This document shows positions 6,851 to 14,699 of a DNA stretch of 19,218 bases, in pieces. The translations under genes and the position numbers were made by a program. Numbering within the stretch: position 1 is the stretch's first letter; the number at the start of each line of letters is the position of its first letter. The notes below the pieces were generated by a model. The model was not told the DNA's origin, did not search any database, and was given only the letters and a program-made list of their open reading frames with translations. The DNA comes from MED-G78 sp964343355 (lineage in GTDB: Bacteria > Pseudomonadota > Gammaproteobacteria > Magnimaribacterales > D2472): positions 1-19,218 of the forward strand of contig CAYFJC010000023.1 in assembly GCA_964343355.1 (NCBI GenBank). Reading direction: 5' to 3'.

Positions 6851-7830
6851 CAGATCATTGATTGTGCAGTATTCAGAGCATTTTGAAGAGATGAGAAGCT
6901 AGCTTTGCCTGAGCCAGCTATATCTAATGCAACTCCATGGTCAACAGAAGTTCTAATAATAGGAACTCCTAGAGTAATATTAATACCCTCTCCAAAACTT
7001 AAAGCTTTAAGAACTGGGAGTGCCTGATCGTGATACATAGCAAGATAAGCATCTGTTTTTTTTAACATATTTTGAGTAAATGCAGTATCAGCTGAAATAG
7101 GATCACAGATATTAATTCCAACTTTTCTTAAATGTTCCGCAGCTGGTTTTAATATTAAAGATTCTTCTGACCCTATAGTGCCGCCTTCTCCTGCATGCGG
7201 GTTAAGTCCAAGCATAACTAATCTTGGGGCTTTAACTTTTAACTTTGATTTTAAATCTTCATTAAGAATAATCGCCTTAGCAATTACTTTCTTTTTTGTA
7301 ATTGATTTAGCAACCTTCACTAAGGGTATGTGGGTTGTTACCAGAGCTACTCGCAATTGTTTAGCTGAAAGCAGCATTAAGACGTCATTACTTTTAGTTT
7401 TTGCTTGAATCCACTCCGTATGTCCAGAGAATTTAATTCCAGAATCTATAATATTTTTCTTACTAATAGGCCCAGTTACCAAGGCATTTTTTTTGCTAGC
7501 TTGTGCCTGCATAATCCCATAATTTAGATTTTCAATAATATATGAGGCATTAGCGGGATTTAATTTTCCAGAAATAACACTTTTACATTTCGCTATTTCA
7601 ATAATCTGGAGAAGACCTTTTTTATTTTTGACAGCATTTTTATCATCATCAATTGATGTAATCTTTATTTTTTTATTTAGTTGTTTTGCTCTATGTTCGA
7701 ACAATCTTCTATCACCCAAACAAATGATGGGTGTTTTAAAATCATCCCAGTAATTTGATAGACATAATTGAATTATAAGATCGACACCTATTCCAGATGG
7801 CTCACCAGGGGAATAGAAGATCTTTTTCAA
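6850..7830 (-). CDS. pdxA: 4-hydroxythreonine-4-phosphate dehydrogenase PdxA
   Basis: PdxA oxidises 4-phosphohydroxy-L-threonine in DXP-dependent pyridoxal 5'-phosphate synthesis. The 326-residue protein has GEPSGIGVDL (9-18), LVTGPISK (117-124), SGHTEW (135-140) and the three metal-binding histidines H167 (THIPL), H212 (LNPHAGEGG) and H267 (MYHDQALPVLK), each one residue off E. coli H166, H211 and H266. The C-terminal TSVDHGVALDIAG is also canonical. The start codon is TTG at 7830: an in-frame TGA lies 18 bases upstream and no ATG or GTG falls between, so the start is forced. It overlaps the surA stop as TTGA, suggesting coupled but weak initiation. Confidence 0.95.
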   Translation of the reverse strand: MKKIFYSPGEPSGIGVDLIIQLCLSNYWDDFKTPIICLGDRRLFEHRAKQLNKKIKITSIDDDKNAVKNKKGLLQIIEIAKCKSVISGKLNPANASYIIENLNYGIMQAQASKKNALVTGPISKKNIIDSGIKFSGHTEWIQAKTKSNDVLMLLSAKQLRVALVTTHIPLVKVAKSITKKKVIAKAIILNEDLKSKLKVKAPRLVMLGLNPHAGEGGTIGSEESLILKPAAEHLRKVGINICDPISADTAFTQNMLKKTDAYLAMYHDQALPVLKALSFGEGINITLGVPIIRTSVDHGVALDIAGSGKASFSSLQNALNTAQSMI

Positions 7831-9071
7831 TCTAGATTTTTTATTTCAACAAAAGCCTCTGCTCTGATAGATCTAAGAGTATTTTCTAGCTCTTCATCAA
7901 ATTTTCTTGAGTAAAGTCCAGAGTAGGCTCTATCTTCAATCAGCTCAGTAGTCTTATCAAAGTTTCTAGTTCCAAGAACTTCAAGAAAATGATAACCGTA
8001 GTCAGTTTGAAAAACATCAGATAAAACATTATTTTCAGAAGCAAGCATTACAGTTTCAAATTGCTCAACCATCATTCCAGTTCCAAACCAATCAAGGTCA
8101 CCACCGTTTAGAGCCGAACCTTCGTCTTCAGAAAACTCTTTGGCTAGCGTATCAAAATCTTCACCTGCGATTATTCGGTTACGTACATCCTCAATCTCAA
8201 CCAATGTTGAAGGTAAATCTCTTATAGCTGTAGGCATAAGAAGAATATGTCTCACATTCCATTGATCCTCATACTTAACAAAAGGACCTCTTTTTTCCTC
8301 AATCTTTAAAATATGAAAACCCGATCCAGTAGAAATAGGAGCACTTACTGTTCCAACAATTTCTTCCATTAGAGCTAATCTAAATGGTTCTGGCATATCA
8401 GCAATTTTTCTCCATGGCATTAAGCCTCCAGAGGCCGCATTGCCTGCAAGTGATACTTCTCTTGCAATTAACTCAAAACTTTCATCAGCATCTAATCTTT
8501 CCAATACAGCTTGAGCTTTCTTTTCATTTTTTACTAATATTTGTCTAACTGATAGCTCTGGTCTAAGTTGGGCAACTGAAGGGTCAGTTTTCATAAAACT
8601 TTCAAATTCTTGTTCAGTAATATTTATTTCATTACCAACTTTACCCCTTTGAACTCTCTGAATAATCATGTCATTTCGAATTTTTTCTCTTACTGATTCA
8701 TAAGATTGACCGGCCTCTTCAATAGTTATTATGAATTCTTCAAGTGAAAGTTGGTTATTAGCAGCAATAGTATTAAACGTTTGATTAAGTTCACCATCAC
8801 TTATTCTTATTCCAAATAAATCTCCAAGCTGCAGCTGAAGCTCTTCAATAATAAGCTTTTCTATAACCTGCTCTCGTATCTCTTCCAAAGGAGGCATTGG
8901 CATATTTTGTGCCTGCATATTCATCTTTACATCCAAAATACTTTTGGTAATTTGAGATTCCATGATTAAACCATCATCAACAATAACAGCGACTCTATCT
9001 AATATTTCTACTCTTGCTAGCACTAAAGAGGGTAGCGCGATTAGTAATGAGAATATCGTTAGTTTTTTCAT
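7827..9071 (-). CDS. surA: Periplasmic chaperone/peptidyl-prolyl isomerase SurA
   Basis: SurA escorts outer-membrane proteins, LptD in particular, across the periplasm. The 414-residue protein has a signal peptide (MKKLTIFSLLIALPSLVLA, 1-19), the N-terminal chaperone region starting DRVAVIVDDGLI, and two parvulin (PpiC) domains at about 173-262 and 272-368. They are marked by VRQILV with GGLMPW and GSGFHILKIEEKRG, then VRHILL with GGDLDWFG and DYGYHFLEVLG. A short C-terminal helix follows. Length matches E. coli SurA (428). Its AGGA ribosome binding site (9082 to 9079) overlaps the lptD stop codon, so lptD and surA are probably made from one message, as in E. coli. Confidence 0.96.
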   Translation of the reverse strand: MKKLTIFSLLIALPSLVLARVEILDRVAVIVDDGLIMESQITKSILDVKMNMQAQNMPMPPLEEIREQVIEKLIIEELQLQLGDLFGIRISDGELNQTFNTIAANNQLSLEEFIITIEEAGQSYESVREKIRNDMIIQRVQRGKVGNEINITEQEFESFMKTDPSVAQLRPELSVRQILVKNEKKAQAVLERLDADESFELIAREVSLAGNAASGGLMPWRKIADMPEPFRLALMEEIVGTVSAPISTGSGFHILKIEEKRGPFVKYEDQWNVRHILLMPTAIRDLPSTLVEIEDVRNRIIAGEDFDTLAKEFSEDEGSALNGGDLDWFGTGMMVEQFETVMLASENNVLSDVFQTDYGYHFLEVLGTRNFDKTTELIEDRAYSGLYSRKFDEELENTLRSIRAEAFVEIKNLD

Positions 9072-9080
9072 AAAAATTTC

Positions 9081-11417
9081 CTAGTAATTAAGTATTGAAT
9101 TTTGAAGTAACTTGTCTATTTTATTTATCGATGAATTAAAGCCTTTCAGTTCAAATTCAAAGTTAATTCTACTTTTATTTTCAATGTTTATCATATTGTC
9201 CCATGCATCATTTAGGTATGTATAGCTTGAATTATAAAGATCATTATATTTAGAAAGATTTTTATCACTTGCCATGATCCTAAAAGCTACACAACAGTTC
9301 TCATATTCTATTCCAAACATGCTCTCTACTTTAATATCGTACTCATTATCTTGTTGTAATTTACCAATGATTTTAAAACCATTTTTTAAATTAATTGAGG
9401 TAAATATTTCAGAGTAATTCAAGGTTTGCTTGAAGTCACCAGCCATTCTTCTGTATCTTTTAGCAATTCCCAGGGTACCCATTGATGATTTTGTCATGAA
9501 ATTCATCCCGCCAATATGAACTTTATTTGTTTTTGCATCATAGCCACCATATATCTTGAACGAATTATTCATATTAGGCATCCACATTGAGGACATAATA
9601 AATTTATTCTTGTTATTCATCATAGGAGGCATGGCAGTTAGATAAACTTTATTTTCAGAATGATTATATTTTTTGGCAATACCAAATTTAAATATATCTC
9701 GACTAGATTTTCTTATTTTATAAGTAAAACCAATACTGTGAGAGGAGTCATCAGCAATTCTATCCATTCCCGAAAAGCGATCATTTGAAAAAACTTGATT
9801 GTTATAACCCATCATATTGCTATCAAACACAGGATTTCCAGCCTGATCCTTATATTGTGAAAAACCCAAAACTAGTCTTGGTTGAATAATAGACATGCCA
9901 TTAGCATTTTTTCTGATAAACATACTGCTTATATCAATTTTTAGATTAGGACTATTAATATTATTATTTTGCACTGAAGACTTCTGCAAGTCATAACTTA
10001 AACTTTTAATACCTACAGACGTTTTAATTTTAATAAATTCTTTATTAAAGGTTTTAGATAAAGTTATATCTGAAAAAGTTCGTCTACCTTCGATTGGGTC
10101 TTCAATATTATTTAAATACTTACCCATTTCAGATGAAGCTCCTAAGAATTCATGTAAGTTGTCAGCTTTAAAAGTTGCGATATTTAATCTTTGCTTAATA
10201 TTTATAGAATTAAATGTTTTGTTAAAATTAAGATCAATTGAAGGTGATTTTTTATAACCATTTGAAAGAAGAGGGTTTAAGGACTGAAAACCTTGATGCT
10301 CAAGATCTATTGTTAGATTCTTAAAATGAGAACTTATAATAATATTTTGATTTAAATAATGATCGCGCTGCATTCCAATTGCAGTAATTTCGCCTGGGAT
10401 ATCTCTTAAAACCATCGCATCAGAAGCTTCACCCCAATTAATTACTATTTCACCCCAATTAATTCCTGAGGCTTTATTAAGCATTAGAGAGTCTTGAATC
10501 TTAAAAGCCCATCTAGAATCTTTAAGTTCAGGAAAATTATTCTGCATTTTCTTATCATTATTAAAGTAGAAAGCATCAATATTATTTTTAGTATGCTTTT
10601 TAACGTAGCGATAATTAATTTCAATACCAGATCCTCTCTCAGCAATATTTCTTGCTCCAAGAGTAATATCTGAATGGGCAGACAGTATTGCAAAGTAAGG
10701 AATGGAAAAATCAACACCATCAGAAGAAGAGGAAATAGAGGGCTCCAAGAATCCGGATAATCTTTCGCTAGTTGTTGCAAATGGAAGATAGGGAGCTTTA
10801 ATTACGCTAGCTCCAGCAAGTTTTAAGGTGAGGTTTCTAGCATAACCCCTAGAAGTTTTATTATTTAATACCAAATCATCAGCTCCAATAAGCCAACCTA
10901 TCTTAGGATCTGCGCAAGAGGTAATCTCCGCTTCTTTAATTAAAAGCTGATCACTTAAAGAGCCCTGTAAGGACTTAAAGCTAATATTTAAACCTCTTAA
11001 AGAAAGAAAAATACTACCATCCTCCATTTGAATCTGATCATTTGATCTATCAAAAAAGCCCTCATTGCCTTCTAAGAGTACTTGGTCAAGAGACAAGGTT
11101 GTATTTTCTTTAAATTCTATTAATTCCTTAGAAGCTCCAATTAACGCATTGGAAGAATTGAGCAGACCGCCAGGAAAATCAATTTTTACATTGTTATTAA
11201 GGCTAATAGCCTGATTATCATTAAATTTTAGTGAATCTGCCTCAACACTAATATTTTTATCTTTAACTATGATCCCTATATTTGGATTGTAAATAAGACA
11301 AGATGAAGCACTGTATGTTTTATCTACAGTTATTAGCTCTGAATTATTATTCTCAGCACCAAGATTGAATGCTAACAATAATATTACTGGCACAGCAGCT
11401 AATTGCGTTTTTTTCAT
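9081..11417 (-). CDS. lptD: LPS-assembly protein LptD
   Basis: LptD is the outer-membrane barrel that, with the lipoprotein LptE, inserts lipopolysaccharide into the outer leaflet. The 778-residue protein (784 in E. coli) has a signal peptide (about 1-21), a periplasmic OstA/LptA-like jellyroll (about 45-180) and a long beta-barrel (about 215-778). All four cysteines of the disulfide-maturation scheme are present: C40, C168, and the adjacent pair C708-C709 (E. coli C31, C173, C724, C725). Central parts of the barrel are diverged. Two local oddities are a 7-residue tandem repeat (INWGEIV/INWGEAS) and a methionine-rich stretch at 596-646. It begins the lptD-surA-pdxA-rsmA-apaH run. Confidence 0.94.
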   Translation of the reverse strand: MKKTQLAAVPVILLLAFNLGAENNNSELITVDKTYSASSCLIYNPNIGIIVKDKNISVEADSLKFNDNQAISLNNNVKIDFPGGLLNSSNALIGASKELIEFKENTTLSLDQVLLEGNEGFFDRSNDQIQMEDGSIFLSLRGLNISFKSLQGSLSDQLLIKEAEITSCADPKIGWLIGADDLVLNNKTSRGYARNLTLKLAGASVIKAPYLPFATTSERLSGFLEPSISSSSDGVDFSIPYFAILSAHSDITLGARNIAERGSGIEINYRYVKKHTKNNIDAFYFNNDKKMQNNFPELKDSRWAFKIQDSLMLNKASGINWGEIVINWGEASDAMVLRDIPGEITAIGMQRDHYLNQNIIISSHFKNLTIDLEHQGFQSLNPLLSNGYKKSPSIDLNFNKTFNSINIKQRLNIATFKADNLHEFLGASSEMGKYLNNIEDPIEGRRTFSDITLSKTFNKEFIKIKTSVGIKSLSYDLQKSSVQNNNINSPNLKIDISSMFIRKNANGMSIIQPRLVLGFSQYKDQAGNPVFDSNMMGYNNQVFSNDRFSGMDRIADDSSHSIGFTYKIRKSSRDIFKFGIAKKYNHSENKVYLTAMPPMMNNKNKFIMSSMWMPNMNNSFKIYGGYDAKTNKVHIGGMNFMTKSSMGTLGIAKRYRRMAGDFKQTLNYSEIFTSINLKNGFKIIGKLQQDNEYDIKVESMFGIEYENCCVAFRIMASDKNLSKYNDLYNSSYTYLNDAWDNMINIENKSRINFEFELKGFNSSINKIDKLLQNSILNY
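10428..10464. repeat. 16-base direct repeat, period 21, inside lptD
   Basis: TTCACCCCAATTAATT occurs at 10428-10443 and again at 10449-10464. The period is 21 bases, so the reading frame is kept and LptD carries INWGEIV followed by INWGEAS (about residues 319-332). It looks like a recent in-frame tandem duplication in the barrel. Confidence 0.8.
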
Positions 11418-11484
11418 TTTGTTTATTTTATACCTGTTAGCTTAGAAAGCGTATTTTAAGAAAAGTTCTATTTCACTCTTTAAA
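11418..11484 (-). promoter_or_regulatory. lptD upstream region
   Basis: This 67-base gap separates the isomerase stop from the lptD start, both on the minus strand. On that strand it holds TATAAAAT (11432 to 11425), a good -10-like octamer very near the start, but no convincing -35 at 17 bases. No Shine-Dalgarno sits directly before the ATG; an AGG lies about 15 bases upstream. A promoter for the long minus-strand operon is likely here, but its position is uncertain. Confidence 0.3.
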
Positions 11485-11497
11485 CTATTGTGAAATA
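11469..11497 (-). terminator. Inverted repeat over the isomerase stop codon
   Basis: TATTTCAC (11469-11476) and GTGAAATA (11490-11497) form a perfect 8-base inverted repeat with a 13-base loop that contains the isomerase TAG (11487-11485). On the minus strand the hairpin is followed within a few bases by ACTTTTCTT, a weak U-rich tract. It could end the isomerase transcript before lptD. Only two of the eight pairs are G-C, so the call is tentative. Confidence 0.35.
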
Positions 11498-12084
11498 AAT
11501 TCTTCGAGATCAGTCAAACTATCTTTTCCAAAGAATATTTCATCATCTGCAAAAAATGTAGGAATTCCAAAAGCACCTCTGTCAACGGCATCACTAGTAT
11601 TTTGAATTAATTGATCTTTAATTTCCTGACTCTGCATTTGTTCAACGAGTTTATTAATATCTATTTCAGTCTCGTCAGTCAGAAGCTTTACAAGGATATC
11701 TTGATCTGCAAGATTTAAACTTTCCTCCCACATTCCTTTAAATATAGCTTCTATATAAGCATTAAAGACATTTAAAGATATCGCAGCAATAGCGGCGCGT
11801 TGGAGTTGAAGAGTCATGACTGGAAAAAATGAGTTCATAGTAAAATCTTCAAGATTATACTTTTGTATAAATCTTTTAATTTCAATATTCTGATATTCAA
11901 GTTTATTTGTGATGCCGTTAAAGGCCATCATAGGTGCTTGGTTATTAGTAATTTTAAAAATACCTCCCAATAAACATGGCACGTAGTTGAAGGTTACTCC
12001 AGTTCTTTTTTCAATTCCTGGAATTACTTTATGACACAAGTATGCATTAGGGCTGGCAACATCAAATATAAAGTCTACTTTCAT
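11485..12084 (-). CDS. 2-hydroxychromene-2-carboxylate isomerase-like protein (DsbA/kappa-GST fold)
   Basis: This 199-residue thioredoxin-fold protein opens with FIFDVASPNAYL (5-16). In HCCA isomerase and kappa-class GSTs the active-site serine lies in such a SPxAY segment, here S11, with no CXXC. The cis-proline loop GIPTFF (173-178) precedes FGKDSLTDLEEFI (185-197), the usual C-terminal signature. HCCA isomerases use glutathione in naphthalene-type degradation, but the family is broad and the true substrate cannot be read from sequence. It has no signal peptide, so it should be cytoplasmic. It is divergent from two dehydrogenase homologues 49 bases away, which suggests a shared pathway or regulation. 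Confidence 0.82.
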   Translation of the reverse strand: MKVDFIFDVASPNAYLCHKVIPGIEKRTGVTFNYVPCLLGGIFKITNNQAPMMAFNGITNKLEYQNIEIKRFIQKYNLEDFTMNSFFPVMTLQLQRAAIAAISLNVFNAYIEAIFKGMWEESLNLADQDILVKLLTDETEIDINKLVEQMQSQEIKDQLIQNTSDAVDRGAFGIPTFFADDEIFFGKDSLTDLEEFISQ

Positions 12085-12133
12085 TTTTATTAATTAATTT
12101 GGTAAAGTTTAATATTACAAGATAAAATTTCAT
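12085..12133. promoter_or_regulatory. Divergent promoter region between the isomerase and the first SDR
   Basis: This 49-base AT-rich gap must hold the start signals of both divergent genes. On the plus strand TTGGTA (12099-12104), 18 bases and TAAAAT (12123-12128) would place transcription at or next to the ATG at 12134, a leaderless start. On the minus strand TTGTAA (12121 to 12116) with a TAATTA about 18 bases on is a possible counterpart. A 12-base perfect palindrome, TTTCATATGAAA (12128-12139), is centred on the SDR start codon. There is no Shine-Dalgarno for the plus-strand gene. All by eye. Confidence 0.4.
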
Positions 12134-12874
12134 ATGAAAAATAATTCAGACTACTCAGCCATCATAATTGGTGCAGGTGTTGCTACCGGAAGTGCGTTAA
12201 CAAAAAAATTTGCTCAAGAGGGATATAAGGTATGTCCAGTTCGAAGAGAAAGAAGCATGCCTGAACTTGATATTCTAACTGATGAAATTAAGAGTGATGG
12301 AGGTTGGGCGCAAGGATTTGGTGTTGATGCTAGAGATGAAGATTCTATTGTAAGTTTATTTAAAGAGGTTGAAGAAACTATTGCACCAATTGATGTAGTC
12401 ATTTTTAATCCAGGGGCTAATGTTTTTTCTCCTATAGAAGATACCACTGCTCGAGTTTACAGAAAGGTCTGGGAAATGGCAGCATTCGCTGGGTTTTTAA
12501 CTGGAAGAGAAGCTGCAAAATATATGAAACCAAGAGGGCATGGATCAATTTTATTTACTGGTGCTACTGCATCTATTAGAGGTGGATCAGGGTTCTCAGC
12601 ATTTGCTGGAGCCAAGTTTGCATTAAGAGCATTAACCCAAAGCATGGCAAGAGAGCTTGGCCCGCAGGGTATCCATGTAGCACATATGATTATTGATGGC
12701 GCGATTGATACGCCATGGATAAAAGAAAATTTTCCAGACGCATATGCACTTAAAGAAAAAGACGGTATCCTAAGCCCTGAAAAGATTGCTGAAACCTATT
12801 GGAGTGTCCATTCTCAGCATAGAACAGCTTGGACCCAAGAGTTAGATATTAGACCCTATATGGAAAAATTTTAA
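12134..12874 (+). CDS. Atypical SDR-fold protein lacking most of the catalytic tetrad (SDR_c10-like)
   Basis: This 246-residue protein has the Rossmann fold of short-chain dehydrogenases but an altered active site. The glycine motif reads GAGVATGSA (13-21) instead of TGxxxGxG. At the catalytic positions I read F157 and K161 (FAGAK) where YxxxK is expected, A144 where Ser is expected 13 residues earlier, and no Asn in the MAAFAG helix. SMARELGPQGIHVAHMIIDGAIDTPW (170-195) is otherwise SDR-like. This matches my memory of the CDD subgroup SDR_c10, described as having Phe for Tyr and an incomplete glycine motif. Function is unknown; it may bind NAD(P) without classical catalysis. The next dehydrogenase gene follows after 12 bases. 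Confidence 0.82.
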   Translation: MKNNSDYSAIIIGAGVATGSALTKKFAQEGYKVCPVRRERSMPELDILTDEIKSDGGWAQGFGVDARDEDSIVSLFKEVEETIAPIDVVIFNPGANVFSPIEDTTARVYRKVWEMAAFAGFLTGREAAKYMKPRGHGSILFTGATASIRGGSGFSAFAGAKFALRALTQSMARELGPQGIHVAHMIIDGAIDTPWIKENFPDAYALKEKDGILSPEKIAETYWSVHSQHRTAWTQELDIRPYMEKF

Positions 12875-12886
12875 AGGAAAAAAATT

Positions 12887-13744
12887 ATGAGTTTAAAAGA
12901 TAAAGTTATTTTTATTTCAGGTGGTAGTAGAGGTATTGGATTAGCTATGGCTAAAAGAGCTGCCATAGATGGCGCAAAAATTGTTGTTGCTGCTAAAACA
13001 GCAGAACCTCATCCAAAACTTGCTGGCACTATATTTACAGCTGCAGAAGAAATAATTGAAGCTGGTGGTGACGCTTTGCCAATGGTGTGTGATATTCGCG
13101 ATGAAGATAATGTTCGTGATGCTGTGAATAAAGCTGTTGAGCATTTTGGTGGTATTGATATTTGCATCAATAATGCCTCTGCTATTCAACTAACCAATAC
13201 TCTTGATACAGCCATGAAGCGCTATGATCTTATGCATCAAATCAATGGCAGAGGAACTTATATGGTTAGTAAATATTGCTTACCGCATCTTTTAAAATCA
13301 GAGAATCCCCATATTTTAAATTTAGCACCACCCCTAGATATGGATCCAAAATGGTTTGGTTCACATGTTGGCTACACGATGGCTAAATATACTATGAGTA
13401 TGTGTGTACTTGGAATGGCTGAAGAATTTAAAGAACAAGGTGTTGCAGTTAACGCACTTTGGCCTAGAACAGCAATAGCAACTGCTGCAGTGCAAAATCA
13501 CCTGGGTGGAGATGAGATTATGAGATTATCCAGAAATGTAGATATTATGGCTGATGCTTCTTATACAATTTTAACCAAAGACTCTAAAAGCTTCACTGGT
13601 AATTTTTGTATCGACGACCTAGTTCTTTATGATGCCGGTGTTACAGATTTTACTAAGTATGCAAATGTACCTTATGCAGAATTAATGCCTGATTTCTTTG
13701 TTCCAGACAATACTCCATTACCAGATGAGGTAAAAAACAGCTAA
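12887..13744 (+). CDS. HSDL2-like short-chain dehydrogenase
   Basis: This 285-residue SDR resembles the catalytic part of hydroxysteroid dehydrogenase-like protein 2, without an SCP2 domain. It has SGGSRGIGLAMAKRAA (11-26), NNAS (95-98), N120, the distinctive LAPPLDMDPKWF (146-157), YTMAK with Y163 and K167, and MSMCVLGMAEEFK (170-182). HSDL2 proteins normally have Ser in the SPP motif; here it is Ala (A147). Substrates are presumed fatty-acyl or steroid-like lipids, but none is established for this gene. AAGGA at 12874-12878 provides a clear ribosome binding site and overlaps the previous stop. Only one base separates its stop from the amgK start. Confidence 0.86.
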   Translation: MSLKDKVIFISGGSRGIGLAMAKRAAIDGAKIVVAAKTAEPHPKLAGTIFTAAEEIIEAGGDALPMVCDIRDEDNVRDAVNKAVEHFGGIDICINNASAIQLTNTLDTAMKRYDLMHQINGRGTYMVSKYCLPHLLKSENPHILNLAPPLDMDPKWFGSHVGYTMAKYTMSMCVLGMAEEFKEQGVAVNALWPRTAIATAAVQNHLGGDEIMRLSRNVDIMADASYTILTKDSKSFTGNFCIDDLVLYDAGVTDFTKYANVPYAELMPDFFVPDNTPLPDEVKNS

Positions 13745-13745
13745 T

Positions 13746-14699
13746 TTGAAAGAATCAGAAATTATAGAGTTAGCAGCTCAATGTGGTTATGAATGTGAAA
13801 GAGCTATAGCTTTAAAATTAGAGGCTAGTGGTCGAGAATACTGGAGACTAATTTGTGACTCCAACAATCTAGTGCTCTGTTTTTTAGATTCAGCTCATGG
13901 AAGTCATCTTAAATTCTGTAACTTAGCAGATGCTTTATCTGCATATAATATAAATGTACCTAAAATCTTGCTGCACAAGCCAGAGCTTGGCATTACCATT
14001 CAAGAAGATCTTGGAGATGATGATCTATTAGAAATTGTTGATGAATCTAACAAAGAAGAATTAACATATAAAAGCTTAGAGCTGCTTATACAAATCCAAG
14101 AAATACCAGACCTTAATATCAGTAGGCTTTCAGAAGAAGCGCTTTCAGAACAGGTTAATCTTTTTAGTGGTGTATTTTGTAATGAATTTCTACAAATTGA
14201 GGCTGATCAATCTATTTTAGAATTATCTAATACTGTGATTAGAAATCTTAGTGATCATCCTAAGCTTAATTGTCATTTTGATTTCGAGAGAAGGAATCTT
14301 ATTGCCTCAGAAAATAATGTAATTAGTGTGATTGATTTTCAGGATCTCTGTATAGGACCAATTGGAATAGATTTGGCAGGAATATTGCTAGATCACTATC
14401 TGGTATTCGATGAGACTTTTGTAAAAGATTCTTTAGCATTTTATAAAACTAAATCTTCTGTGAATTTAAATACTGATGAGTTATTTGAGTGTTTTAGGTG
14501 GGGTGGTATTCAAAGAAATATGAGAATATTAGGCACTTTATCAAGACTATACATAAATGATAATAGGTCTTTTAGGTTAAATGATTTGCCTATGATTTTA
14601 GATAATTTAATAAGTATTATTCCTGATAATTGGGCCTGTAAAAATTATATGATTGATATAATTCAACCTAAATTAACAAAAAAACTCGCATCAATATGA
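13746..14699 (+). CDS. amgK: N-acetylmuramate/N-acetylglucosamine kinase AmgK
   Basis: AmgK phosphorylates MurNAc and GlcNAc at the anomeric C1, feeding MurU in the peptidoglycan recycling route that bypasses de novo UDP-MurNAc synthesis. The 317-residue protein has the phosphotransferase fold: ASGREYWRLI (28-37, the usual SFRRYFR position), TIQEDLGDDDLL (84-95), the catalytic HFDFERRNLI (H177, D179, N184), VIDFQDLCIGPIGIDLAG (195-212) with metal-binding D197, and GIQRNMRILGTLSRL plus NDLPMIL near the end. It is diverged but collinear with the family. The start is TTG: an in-frame TAA at 13731 rules out a longer form, and GAGG at 13727 is rather far away. The murU start overlaps its stop, which strongly supports the call. 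Confidence 0.88.
   Translation: MKESEIIELAAQCGYECERAIALKLEASGREYWRLICDSNNLVLCFLDSAHGSHLKFCNLADALSAYNINVPKILLHKPELGITIQEDLGDDDLLEIVDESNKEELTYKSLELLIQIQEIPDLNISRLSEEALSEQVNLFSGVFCNEFLQIEADQSILELSNTVIRNLSDHPKLNCHFDFERRNLIASENNVISVIDFQDLCIGPIGIDLAGILLDHYLVFDETFVKDSLAFYKTKSSVNLNTDELFECFRWGGIQRNMRILGTLSRLYINDNRSFRLNDLPMILDNLISIIPDNWACKNYMIDIIQPKLTKKLASI

Noticed and set aside
10484..10780. 98-codon open frame on the minus strand inside lptD
   Set aside because: It lies wholly within lptD in another frame, with no domain-like pattern and low-complexity Leu/Ile runs; a shadow of the real gene.
12134..12874. Pseudogene explanation for the atypical SDR
   Set aside because: The frame is intact at full length, flanking motifs are well kept, and the Phe-for-Tyr change matches a known SDR subgroup rather than random decay.
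13746..14699. Antibiotic (aminoglycoside) kinase
   Set aside because: The fold is shared, but the IDFQD motif, the C-terminal pattern and coupling to murU indicate AmgK.
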